This document shows positions 9,356 to 17,552 of a stretch of 64,000 nt of DNA, in pieces. The DNA is from an uncultured Oceanospirillaceae bacterium. GTDB lineage: Bacteria > Pseudomonadota > Gammaproteobacteria > Pseudomonadales > Balneatricaceae. The stretch lies in contig CAKZPE010000085.1 in assembly GCA_937138495.1 (NCBI GenBank), forward strand, positions 85,049-149,048. The letters are read 5' to 3'. The first letter of the stretch is position 1. The number at the start of each line of letters is the position of its first letter. The notes under the pieces were generated by a model. It had not been told where the DNA came from and did not search any database. It worked only from the letters and a program-made list of their open reading frames with translations. The translations under genes and the position numbers were made by a program.

Positions 9356-10279
9356 TTACGATTCCTCCCTCAGGCCGTCATACACAATGCTGACCCATTT
9401 ATCGGGTTTCATAAATCCGCCGCCCCATTTGGCATCCAGATCTGCCGTGGGCTTGGCTTCTACTATCTGCAGGCGGGTTTTTCCTTCGGCGATCATTTTA
9501 GTGATACGGCTTTCCACCAGTTGCAGCATGTCGCGGTATTCGGTCAGTTCGGCTTTGTTCGACAGTTTGCCGTGCCCGGGGATAATTTTAGTATTCATAT
9601 CGGCCACCGCCAGAATCTGCTCTGCTGCAGCGATGACGCCGGTGATCGAGCCACCGCTGCTGCCATCAATGAACGGATACATGCCAGAGAAATACAAGTC
9701 ACCGGTATGAATCACGTTCGCCGCTTTAAATTGCACAAAGCTATCGGTGTCCGTATGGGCATTTGGCTGGTGCCGTACCCGCAACACATCGCCATTCCAG
9801 TGGAAGTTAACCCCTTCTTCAAAGGTAATCACCGGCAGTGCCACTTCAGGCGCCGGTTCAACTTTACGGTTAAAGGCTTTGATGAACTGATCGGAGGACA
9901 TCCGTTCCCGCACATTCTCATGGGCCACAATGATACTGCCCTGCTTACCGAAGTTTTCATTCCCCCCGGTATGGTCACCGTGCCAGTGTGTGTTCAGCAG
10001 GAACTTAGGCACATCGCCCCCCAGGCTTTTAATGGCAGTGAGAATACGCTCAGTTAACGGCGCAAACTGGTCATCCACCAGATAGGTGCCGTTTTTACCG
10101 ATTGATACCGCCATGTTGCCGCCGGCACCGGTTAGCATATAAAGGCCATCACTGACCTGAGTGGACGTAATCTTAACGTTCTTAAAACGTTCGTGGTTAT
10201 CTGCTATTGCCGTCCCGGCCTGGGTCAGCAAACAGAATGGCACTATCTGAAAAACCAGCTGAAGAAGTTGTTTGATCAT
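9356..10279 (-). CDS. Secreted metallo-beta-lactamase-fold hydrolase
   Basis: A 307-residue protein with a probable signal peptide ending near TQAGTAIADN. The metal site is complete: THWHGDHTGG (HxHxDH, about residue 98), a later His in HTGDLY, and PGHG near 230. It begins at ATG 10279 with GGGAG upstream. The wording resembles periplasmic MBL-fold proteins annotated as cyclase or quinoprotein-relay metallohydrolases rather than true beta-lactamases. It is monocistronic with its own terminator. The substrate is unknown; lactamase, lactonase or phosphodiesterase activity cannot be told apart from sequence. Confidence 0.82.
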   Translation of the reverse strand: MIKQLLQLVFQIVPFCLLTQAGTAIADNHERFKNVKITSTQVSDGLYMLTGAGGNMAVSIGKNGTYLVDDQFAPLTERILTAIKSLGGDVPKFLLNTHWHGDHTGGNENFGKQGSIIVAHENVRERMSSDQFIKAFNRKVEPAPEVALPVITFEEGVNFHWNGDVLRVRHQPNAHTDTDSFVQFKAANVIHTGDLYFSGMYPFIDGSSGGSITGVIAAAEQILAVADMNTKIIPGHGKLSNKAELTEYRDMLQLVESRITKMIAEGKTRLQIVEAKPTADLDAKWGGGFMKPDKWVSIVYDGLREES

Positions 10280-10360
10280 GCCGTTGTCTCCCGGAAATCC
10301 TGCTCAGAAAAAAGTCGTCAGGCTTACAGCTTAGTCCAGAATTAAAAACGGACCGCTTCT

Positions 10361-11788
10361 TCAGCTTTCTTTACTGCGACCATAAACGTCTTCAAGACGT
10401 TCAATATCATCTTCGCCAAGATATTCACCGGACTGCACTTCAATCAGTTCCAGTGGCGTGTCACCGGGGTTGGCCAGGCTATGAATGCCGCCGATGGGAA
10501 TATAGGTGGACTGGTTCTTTTTAAGTACAAAACACTGATCGCCTTTCGTTACTTCAGCGGTCCCTGAAACTACCACCCAGTGCTCCGCCCGCTGCCGATG
10601 TTTTTGCAGGCTTAATTTGCCACCGGGATTTACGGTAATCCGTTTCACCTGATAGCCATTGCCCATATCGATACAGCGGTATTTGCCCCAGGGACGGTGT
10701 ACAGTGCCGTGGGGAACATTGCTGAAACGGCTGTCAGCTTTTATTTTAGCTAACAGTGCTTTCATTGAGCCATTCTGATCACGGTCTGCGACTAACAGGG
10801 CATCCTGAGTATCAACAATGAGCAGATTTTCCACCCCTAAAGTAGCCACCGGCCGTGACTGGCTGTGGATTTGACAGTGGCGGCTGTTGAACGCCAGCAC
10901 CGCGCCTTCAGTCCGGTTTCCACTCGCATCGGTTTCAAGTTCCTCTGCCAGCGCCGGCCAGCTACCCAGGTCATTCCAGCCCGCCGCCAGTGGAATTACC
11001 GCCACCGCGTCAGAAGCGTTCGCGCACAGGGGTTCCATCACGGCATAATCAACCGATTCTGCCGGGCAGGCCGTAAAGGCTTCTGTATCAATGCGCTGAA
11101 AATCAAGATCTTCCCGGCGTCCCTGAAGTGCTGCACGGCAGGCCAGGAGGATATCCGGCCGGTACTGTTCCAGTTCAGCCAGATACCGGTCAGCCCGAAA
11201 CATAAACATACCGCTGTTCCAGAGGTAGTCACCGCTGGTCAGGTACGCCTCTGCCCTTGCAAGGTCAGGCTTTTCGACAAACTCAGCCACCGGTAAAACG
11301 CCTGAATACTGGCCATCCTTTGCATCTGCCCCGGTACGGATGTAGCCATAACCGGTTGCCGGAGAGTCCGGCACAATGCCAAAGGTAATGAGCAGGCCTG
11401 CTTCAGCCGGTTCCAGCCCCTGCTCTACCGCTGCACGAAATACGTCAGGCTCTGCAATTACATGGTCTGCGGGCAGCACCAGCAGTACGTCATCCGGCTG
11501 TGCCTGAAGCGCCGCAAGCGCAATCGCCGGGGCGGTATTACGGCCTACCGGTTCAAGCAATATATCGACCTGCAGACCAAGCTGGCGTACCTGTTCTGCC
11601 ACCAGAAACCGGTGTTCTTCTGCTGCAATAACCGTATAGCCAGAGATATCCAGCTCCTCCAGGCGCGCCAGCGTATCCTGCAACATGCTCTGTTCAGAAT
11701 GGAGGTTTAAAAACTGTTTCGGATGTTGCGGACGGGATAGCGGCCAGAGACGTTCGCCGATGCCGCCGGCGAGAATTATCGCTTTCAT
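10361..11788 (-). CDS. manC: Mannose-1-phosphate guanylyltransferase / mannose-6-phosphate isomerase
   Basis: Bifunctional type II PMI/GMP enzyme, 475 residues, full length. The N-terminal nucleotidyltransferase has ILAGGIGERLWPLSRPQHPKQFL. Later come FVEKPDLARAEAYL, NSGMFMFRAD, and the C-terminal cupin isomerase domain with RPWGKYRCIDMGNGYQVKRI and PGGKLSLQKHRQRAEHWVVVSG. It makes GDP-mannose for exopolysaccharide or O-antigen. No other polysaccharide gene is adjacent, so it probably supplies a distant cluster. Confidence 0.95.
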   Translation of the reverse strand: MKAIILAGGIGERLWPLSRPQHPKQFLNLHSEQSMLQDTLARLEELDISGYTVIAAEEHRFLVAEQVRQLGLQVDILLEPVGRNTAPAIALAALQAQPDDVLLVLPADHVIAEPDVFRAAVEQGLEPAEAGLLITFGIVPDSPATGYGYIRTGADAKDGQYSGVLPVAEFVEKPDLARAEAYLTSGDYLWNSGMFMFRADRYLAELEQYRPDILLACRAALQGRREDLDFQRIDTEAFTACPAESVDYAVMEPLCANASDAVAVIPLAAGWNDLGSWPALAEELETDASGNRTEGAVLAFNSRHCQIHSQSRPVATLGVENLLIVDTQDALLVADRDQNGSMKALLAKIKADSRFSNVPHGTVHRPWGKYRCIDMGNGYQVKRITVNPGGKLSLQKHRQRAEHWVVVSGTAEVTKGDQCFVLKKNQSTYIPIGGIHSLANPGDTPLELIEVQSGEYLGEDDIERLEDVYGRSKES

Positions 11789-11887
11789 AACAGAATCATC
11801 AGGGACAGAAAGCCGCCATTCTATACAGCTGAACAGCGGCCAACCAGTTAAATGTCACCGGCCCGGTGTTGTCATCTTAAGTACGGT

Positions 11888-12928
11888 TTACCCAAAAGCA
11901 GCCAGTGCGGCTGTCGGGGTACTGAGATCGCCGATGTTATCCTGCACCCACTGAGGATTGTAGTAAGTATCCAGATAGCGTTCGCCACTGTCGCACAGCA
12001 AGGTCACAATGGACCCTTTCTGCCCGTTCTTCACCATCTGCTCAGCCACCTGCAGCGCACCCCACAGGTTAGTGCCGGTCGATGCGCCCGCTTTACGGCC
12101 GATCAGTGTTTCCAGCCACAGAATGGTCGCAATGCTGTTGGCATCCGGGATTTTCATCATATGGTCGATCACATCCGGCTGGAACGAGTGCTCCACTTTT
12201 GGCCGGCCAATGCCTTCAATACGGCTGGAAGCGGTCGATGTAAGCAGCCGGTCGCCGCTCAGGTAACTGTCGTAGAAGACGGAATTTTCCGGGTCAACTA
12301 CCGTCAGCGCCGTATCGTAGCCTTTGTAACGAATGAAACGTCCCAGCGTGGCAGAGGTGCCGCCGGTGCCTGCGCTCATCACCAGCATGCTAGGAATGGG
12401 GTGAGGTTCACAGGCCATTTGCCGAAAGATACTTTCGGCAATGTTGTTGTTACCCCGCCAGTCGGTCGCCCGTTCCGCATAGGTGAACTGGTCCATAAAG
12501 TAGCCACCCATGGATTCCGCCAGCGCCACTGAAGCGTCGTGCATGTCAGAAGATTTATCGACGAAGTGACATTTTCCACCATAAAACTCAATCTGCTTAA
12601 TTTTTGTTTGCGCAGTGCTTTTGGGGACCACAGCAATAAAAGGTAAACCGATCATGCGGGCGAAATAGGCTTCCGATACCGCCGTACTGCCGGATGACGC
12701 TTCCACAACGGTCATGCCCTCCCTGAGCTTGCCGTTACACAAGGCATACAGGAACAGTGAACGGGCCAGACGGTGCTTCAGGCTGCCAGTGGGATGTGTG
12801 CTTTCATCTTTCAGGTAGATATCAACGCCGGCCAGCGATGGCAACGGGAGTTTAAACAAATGCGTATCCGCCGAGCGGTGGGCGTCGGCGTTGATCTGAC
12901 GAATGGCATATTTCACCCAGGTACTCAT
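11888..12928 (-). CDS. PLP-dependent cysteine synthase-family protein (Cds1-like)
   Basis: Fold-type II PLP enzyme of 346 residues. The PLP lysine is in HPTGSLKHRLARSLF (about residue 50), the phosphate loop reads VMSAGTGGTSATLGRFIRYKG, and ASSGSTAVSEAYFARMIGLPF contacts the substrate carboxylate. ATG at 12928 has AAGGAAG upstream; the 39 residues before it in the track lack family similarity. The sequence differs from housekeeping CysK/CysM (TGSLKHR instead of NPxxSxKDR) and is closer to Cds1-type proteins, reported as cysteine desulfhydrases in some bacteria. It is single and its direction (synthesis or H2S release) is uncertain. Confidence 0.82.
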   Translation of the reverse strand: MSTWVKYAIRQINADAHRSADTHLFKLPLPSLAGVDIYLKDESTHPTGSLKHRLARSLFLYALCNGKLREGMTVVEASSGSTAVSEAYFARMIGLPFIAVVPKSTAQTKIKQIEFYGGKCHFVDKSSDMHDASVALAESMGGYFMDQFTYAERATDWRGNNNIAESIFRQMACEPHPIPSMLVMSAGTGGTSATLGRFIRYKGYDTALTVVDPENSVFYDSYLSGDRLLTSTASSRIEGIGRPKVEHSFQPDVIDHMMKIPDANSIATILWLETLIGRKAGASTGTNLWGALQVAEQMVKNGQKGSIVTLLCDSGERYLDTYYNPQWVQDNIGDLSTPTAALAAFG

Positions 12929-13488
12929 GCGTACTTCCTTTTTCAGATGGCATAACGTGATTAAAGTTAATACTTGAAGACGGGCTCCAGCCATTAAAGA
13001 TGATACTGGTGCACGCACTGCATTAAACCGTCCAGACTGCTGCATAGCAACTCAGACAACCCCGGCCAGCCCTTCGGTTCTGAATTTTTAAGGCCCTTCA
13101 TATGAGCCTTTCAGTGCTGCGATATTTAACCTCAGCTTCTGATCAACCTGTCTGATTAACGGGCTAGGCTTACTGCAATTTAGTGAGCGACATCCACACT
13201 AATAGATAACGGTATAAATATATATTTACTCAAGAGACTCACTGCGCAGTCATCCTGTTTATGGCTTGCAGACCGCTGTAGATTCAGCCTGATACTGGGC
13301 CTTCCTGATTCTGAGCCTCCTGATACTGGCCCTTCTGATACAGGCCATTCTGATACCTGATACTGGCATCTCCTGCCGCTGACAGTGCCTGTCACTCAAG
13401 TTTCCTGGCAGAAGTGTCCGCCGCACACTCCTCACCGCCTTTAAAGATAACGGTATAATTCTGATAGCTAAAAAATGCCTGACACTGG
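12929..13488. other. Long intergenic region with repeats
   Basis: These 560 bases between the PLP enzyme and the histidine kinase hold no convincing gene. The 71-codon minus-strand ORF (13180..13395) mainly translates the short tandem repeat described separately. The region also contains two copies of agataacggtataa (13204-13217 and 13445-13458) flanking the repeat. I see no T-tract terminator. Confidence 0.6.
13289..13373. repeat. Degenerate 15-16 bp tandem repeat (CTGATACTGGSCCTT-type)
   Basis: About five units follow one another: CTGATACTGGGCCTTC, CTGATTCTGAGCCTC, CTGATACTGGCCCTT, CTGATACAGGCCATT, then a partial CTGATAC and CTGATACTGGCATCTC. Units differ at one to four positions. The array is intergenic and its function is unknown. 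Confidence 0.75.
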
Positions 13489-15162
13489 TCAGGCGGATAC
13501 ACTGCTGGTCTGGTTGTCTTCTGCCTTTACCTGTCCAGGGGATACAGACCGGTCTACAGCTTCCGGTTGGATGGGTAAACGCACAATAAAGCGGCTGCCT
13601 TTACCTACCACGCTCTGTACCTGAATGCGGCCGCCATGTTCTTCGATAATGCCATGGCTGATAGACAGTCCCAGCCCGGTACCGGAGCCCACATCCTTTG
13701 TCGTGAAGAACGGATTAAATAATTGCTTCTGCACGTCCGGCGTCATGCCACAACCGGTATCCCGGATACTGACGATGACTTCGTTATTGATAAACCGGGT
13801 GCCAATAAAGATCTCACCGTTTTCATCAATCGCCTGGCCAGCATTGACCATCAGGTTCATAAACACCTGATTGAGCCGCCCGATATTACAGGTCAGTTGT
13901 GGCAGCTCGGCATAATCTTCATGGACGGTGCATTTATATTTCAGCTGATTCGCGGCGACCTTAAGGGTACTTTGCAATGCCCCGTTGATATCCGCCGGCG
14001 CCAGCTGTTCATCATCTTCGCGGGCAAAACTTCGCAGCCCTGAAACAATCGCTTCGACCCGGTTCACCCCATCCATGGATTCCACAATCAGCGGATCAAT
14101 ATCTTCAGCTGTGTATTCAATGTCGAATTCTTCACGGGCTGCCTGTAACGCTGTTTGCAGCGACTCCATGTCGCTGTGCTCTGCCAGCAGTTCATCCAGC
14201 CGCTGGACGTAATCCGTCAGGTTTTTACTGTAGGCCTGCAGGCTGCCCAGGTTACTTTTTACAAAGCCCACCGGATTATTTATTTCGTGTGCGACCCCTG
14301 CAGCCATGGTACCCAGCCCCGCCATTTTCTCAGACTGCACCAGCTTCGCCTGGGTTTCTTTAAGCGACTTAAACGCCTTCACTAACAGAGCATGTTTTTT
14401 CTGCAGTTCTGCCGTTCGCTTCTGTACCCGGGCTTCCAGTGAACGGTTCAGTTCCAGAATCTCTGCTTCAAAACTGTCCCGCTGTTGACTGGTTTTCGTC
14501 AGGTTCTGCGCCATGGTATTAAAAGCTTCGCCCACTACAGCAATTTCATCTTTCCCTTTCACCGGGATGCTGATGTTATATTTACCGCTGCCGATTACCT
14601 TTGCCGCCCGTTGTAACACATTCAGCTGGCCGGTGAGATACCCTCCAAGTAAGAACGAGAACAGCGCCACCAAAAACATTTCCACCGATGCCAGTGTCAT
14701 CCCCCAGGTATACACCTGATTAATTGCCTGATTAATACTGGCAATGTGGATGCCGATTTCTACCTGTCCGTAGACTTCACCGCCTTCTTCGATATTGACG
14801 ATGACATCGAATACATCATCGTCCACCAGGCTAACATCCGTATCCGCAATAAAAGGTTCTTTAAGATGGCTGATATCCCCGGACTCAGCAAACACATCCC
14901 CGTCCGCTGACAGTACCCGGGCGTATACCAGATCCGGGTTCTTCAGCATTTCATCGGTAAAGGTTTCCAGAGAAGCAAGGTCATAGGAGAGCACTGCATC
15001 CTTGGTGGTGGTGGCAAAGAGGGTCGCCGTGGTCTGGGCACGTTTCACCAGCGCTTCATAGTTCGAATCGCGCATGAAGTTCATCATCGTCACCAGCAGG
15101 ACGATCAGTAACGAACCCTCAATCAGCGCCACCCCAAGGATGGTTTTAAGGCGGATAGACAT
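13489..15162 (-). CDS. Membrane sensor histidine kinase (HAMP-HisKA-HATPase)
   Basis: A 557-residue kinase. It has one N-terminal membrane helix (residues 7-30) and a periplasmic sensor domain of about 120 residues. A second helix (about 153-175) is followed by HAMP, then a coiled coil (RSLEARVQKRTAELQKK). The phosphoacceptor box is GVAHEINNPVGFVKSNLGSL, and the ATPase has N (MNLMVNAGQAID), G1 (DTGCGM) and G2 (GTGLGLSISHGI) boxes. It ends in a serine-rich tail. It lies 27 bases after the PhnD-like gene in the same direction, so the binding protein may present a ligand to its periplasmic domain. No response regulator is fused, so the nearby orphan receivers are candidate partners. Confidence 0.92.
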   Translation of the reverse strand: MSIRLKTILGVALIEGSLLIVLLVTMMNFMRDSNYEALVKRAQTTATLFATTTKDAVLSYDLASLETFTDEMLKNPDLVYARVLSADGDVFAESGDISHLKEPFIADTDVSLVDDDVFDVIVNIEEGGEVYGQVEIGIHIASINQAINQVYTWGMTLASVEMFLVALFSFLLGGYLTGQLNVLQRAAKVIGSGKYNISIPVKGKDEIAVVGEAFNTMAQNLTKTSQQRDSFEAEILELNRSLEARVQKRTAELQKKHALLVKAFKSLKETQAKLVQSEKMAGLGTMAAGVAHEINNPVGFVKSNLGSLQAYSKNLTDYVQRLDELLAEHSDMESLQTALQAAREEFDIEYTAEDIDPLIVESMDGVNRVEAIVSGLRSFAREDDEQLAPADINGALQSTLKVAANQLKYKCTVHEDYAELPQLTCNIGRLNQVFMNLMVNAGQAIDENGEIFIGTRFINNEVIVSIRDTGCGMTPDVQKQLFNPFFTTKDVGSGTGLGLSISHGIIEEHGGRIQVQSVVGKGSRFIVRLPIQPEAVDRSVSPGQVKAEDNQTSSVSA

Positions 15163-15189
15163 AGTAAAGGTTGTCGCTCTTTCCGCCGG

Positions 15190-16005
15190 TTACAGCATAT
15201 GATCAAGCAGCGTGATGTTCAGACCGCGAACATCATCCCAGTCGGCATCACTGGCCGGCGTAAAGGCCTTAAAGTTAATCTGTTTGAGCAACTTAGCCCC
15301 TTCCGGGTCCGCTGCCATATCCACCAGCGCCTGTTGCAACGCAGAAGCCGCATCACTGCTGACATTCGGCCCAACAGCCACCGCATGTGGAGTATAACCA
15401 TCGGTCGTCCAGAGCACTTTCAGTTGGTCACGTACCGCCGGATCGGTGTTATTGAAGGTACGGATGACGCCGCCACCGGCCGGGAAAATCCCCTTGGCTA
15501 CGTTGAGATACACTGAGTCATGGGACGAGACATATTTCGGGTCGAACTCGATGCCTTTCTGAGTCAGGTTAGCCCGCGGCACCACACTGGCCGCAAATGC
15601 CGCCGGAGAAGGAAACGCCAGCTTTGAGCCGTCCAGCCCTTGCAGGTCTGCATAGTCGCTGTCTTTACGTACCACCATAATGCCTTTGATACGCTTATTC
15701 TTCTGCCGGGCAATCGCCCTGTAACCCGGTTTCTGGTTAAACACCGTAAAGTGATACGGATTCATATAGGCAATGTCGTAATCGCCCTTCTGCAGCCGTT
15801 TTTCAAACGTAGGAATGTTCTTAGCGGTGGTAAATTTAATCTCATGACCGGTCTTTTCACTCAGATATGCGGTAACCGGGGTCCAGAGCTTGGCAAGTTT
15901 TTTCGCCGATTGCTGGGGCACAATGCCGAAGGTAAAGGTTTCCGCCTGTACGCCCAGACTGAGTAATAAACCTCCGGTAATCAGTACACTGTGTAATATC
16001 TTCAT
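15190..16005 (-). CDS. PhnD-like periplasmic binding protein, probably the kinase's ligand sensor
   Basis: Secreted binding protein of 271 residues with signal peptide MKILHSVLITGGLLLSLGVQA. The mature part reads FGIVPQQSAKKLAKLWTPV and YDIAYMNPYHF, typical of the PhnD family (phosphate/phosphonate-type ABC binding proteins). AAGGA lies eight bases before ATG 16005. No ABC permease or ATPase is nearby; the partner is a histidine kinase immediately downstream. Binding proteins of this family paired with kinases often act as sensors rather than transport components. That is inference here, and the ligand need not be a phosphonate. Confidence 0.87.
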   Translation of the reverse strand: MKILHSVLITGGLLLSLGVQAETFTFGIVPQQSAKKLAKLWTPVTAYLSEKTGHEIKFTTAKNIPTFEKRLQKGDYDIAYMNPYHFTVFNQKPGYRAIARQKNKRIKGIMVVRKDSDYADLQGLDGSKLAFPSPAAFAASVVPRANLTQKGIEFDPKYVSSHDSVYLNVAKGIFPAGGGVIRTFNNTDPAVRDQLKVLWTTDGYTPHAVAVGPNVSSDAASALQQALVDMAADPEGAKLLKQINFKAFTPASDADWDDVRGLNITLLDHML

Positions 16006-16088
16006 TATGCTGTTCCTTGTAAGTAATCCTTGCTCACTGGTGAATACTCTGTGTATCCACCAACGACTGCTACTGTCTGCCTCACCCT

Positions 16089-17366
16089 TTAGCGGGCATC
16101 GACATAAACCTCTAACTGTTCTCCCAGATTTTCTTCCATTTCGGTTAGTCGGTTGATGGTATCCTGATCCAGCTTCACGCCGGCACTGAGTAACAGCACC
16201 CCCTGCTCACTCAGCAGATCCCGGGTCAGTGACATGCCCGGTTTCATACCATGGCTGAGAATCCGCTCGTCCTGAATCACTTCGCCTTCTTTCGCCAGTG
16301 AAGTCACCGCCCCGCTGAGGGTGTCTATCAGGTGGCTGTCGTAGCGCTTTCCTGCAAACTCTTTCAGGAACTGTATGGCTTCTTCCGAACTGTACGGCCT
16401 TGGCTGATAGCGACCGTTAATCAGTTCAACAAAGTCATTCAGTACCGCTAATACCTGGGCGCTGCGGCTGATATGCTCCGCGGTCAGCCCGTTCGGATAG
16501 CCGCTGCCATCCAGGTATTCTTTATGCTGTAACACAATCTGACTGGCAGCATGCAGGGGCTTTACCAGTACCATGGACGCATTCGCCATCACCGGATGGC
16601 GCTGATAGCGACGCTGCTGCTCTGCGTTCAGGTCCACATACGCCGGCTTAAGCAGTTCATCATCGAAACTCAGCTTGCCGATATTGCGCAGCTGCCAGGC
16701 ATAAAAAAGCTGTTTAAGGCCGGGGCCGGTAATATTGAGCCGTTCCGCCATTAACAGCAGCAGTTTATTCAGGTTCTGGTTATACCGGCTGTCCTGCCCC
16801 ATGCGTCTTGCCGTCAGGGAAGAGAACATCCGCACCACGGCGCGGTAACTGTTCTGAAGATTCTGATGGCTGTCCCGCAGTTGCCGGGTGCGCTGTTCAA
16901 CTTTTTGTTCGAGGGTTTTATTCAGCTGTGCCAGTTCGCGGGTTTTCTGGGCTTTAACAGCTTCCAGTTTATCCGCCCGCTGGCGCAGTTCAGTGAGTTC
17001 AAAGCCTTTGGCTACAACGCTGAGTACTTCATCGTCCTTCCAGGGCTTGGTCATGAAGCGGCTGATCTTACCTTTATTAATGGCATCAATAGTGGCCTGG
17101 GTATCGGAATACCCACTCATCACAATGCGTTCGGTATCCGGCCAGCGCGCGGCGACATTTTCCAGAAATTCCTCGCCACCCATTTCCGGCATACGCATAT
17201 CGCTGATCACCAGATCCACCGGGTGTGCTTCCAGCACCGCAAGCCCGGCCTTGCCAGACTCTGCCGTATAGACTGTGCATTTCATCCGGCGCAAAATCCG
17301 CTTCAGGGCACTCAACACCGAAGGTTCATCATCAACCAGCAATAAGCTGCGCTCAGGAAATTCCAT
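16089..17366 (-). CDS. Response regulator with degenerate HD-GYP output domain
   Basis: A 425-residue protein: receiver domain at 1-125 (acidic DDE, phosphoacceptor D56 in VISDMRMPEMGG, KPW lysine 108), a coiled coil at about 126-175, then an HD-GYP-like domain. The family core HDIGK is RNIGK here (R227, N228), so the metal-binding HD pair is lost, and the usual HHE is HKE in LQHKEYLDGSGYP, while DGSGYP itself is kept. c-di-GMP hydrolysis is therefore doubtful; the domain may bind without cleaving. It lies upstream of the PhnD and kinase genes in the same direction with an 83-base gap, so one operon is possible. The start is ATG 17366 with AAGGA ten bases upstream. Confidence 0.85.
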   Translation of the reverse strand: MEFPERSLLLVDDEPSVLSALKRILRRMKCTVYTAESGKAGLAVLEAHPVDLVISDMRMPEMGGEEFLENVAARWPDTERIVMSGYSDTQATIDAINKGKISRFMTKPWKDDEVLSVVAKGFELTELRQRADKLEAVKAQKTRELAQLNKTLEQKVEQRTRQLRDSHQNLQNSYRAVVRMFSSLTARRMGQDSRYNQNLNKLLLLMAERLNITGPGLKQLFYAWQLRNIGKLSFDDELLKPAYVDLNAEQQRRYQRHPVMANASMVLVKPLHAASQIVLQHKEYLDGSGYPNGLTAEHISRSAQVLAVLNDFVELINGRYQPRPYSSEEAIQFLKEFAGKRYDSHLIDTLSGAVTSLAKEGEVIQDERILSHGMKPGMSLTRDLLSEQGVLLLSAGVKLDQDTINRLTEMEENLGEQLEVYVDAR

Positions 17367-17492
17367 ACACTTTGCATCCTTTAATTAACAGTGCTGAGCC
17401 ATCACTGCTGTATTTCAGCGTTTCAGACGGCCTAACTGTTTGTTTCTTATAGTACATAGTAAACGTACTTCAAAAACTCTGACCAGAAGTCT

Positions 17493-17507
17493 GCTACCCA
17501 AAGCGAG
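17493..17507 (-). promoter_or_regulatory. Shared 15-bp motif, copy 1 (upstream of the HD-GYP regulator)
   Basis: gctacccaaagcgag (minus strand CTCGCTTTGGGTAGC) lies about 130 bases upstream of the gene starting at 17366. The identical 15-mer lies upstream of the GGDEF-EAL regulator gene, and a relaxed form lies upstream of the Hpt regulator. The spacing suggests a common regulator binding site. The binding protein is unknown. Confidence 0.55.
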
Positions 17508-17552
17508 TCTCGCCCCCACACAACGGGGTTTCATACCGGCAGACCTCACTCC

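Noticed and set aside
9356-10279. Metallo-beta-lactamase-fold gene as an antibiotic-resistance gene
   Set aside because: The metal motif is common to the whole superfamily; the wording resembles periplasmic hydrolases of other function, and no resistance context is present.
11852-12532. 226-residue plus-strand ORF opposite the PLP enzyme
   Set aside because: It lies antisense to a clear PLP-enzyme gene and has no family motif.
13180-13395. 71-residue minus-strand ORF with SEWPVSEGPVSGG repeats
   Set aside because: It translates the intergenic tandem repeat and has no convincing start site.
16866-17345. 159-residue plus-strand ORF opposite the HD-GYP regulator
   Set aside because: It is a shadow of a receiver domain with intact motifs on the other strand.
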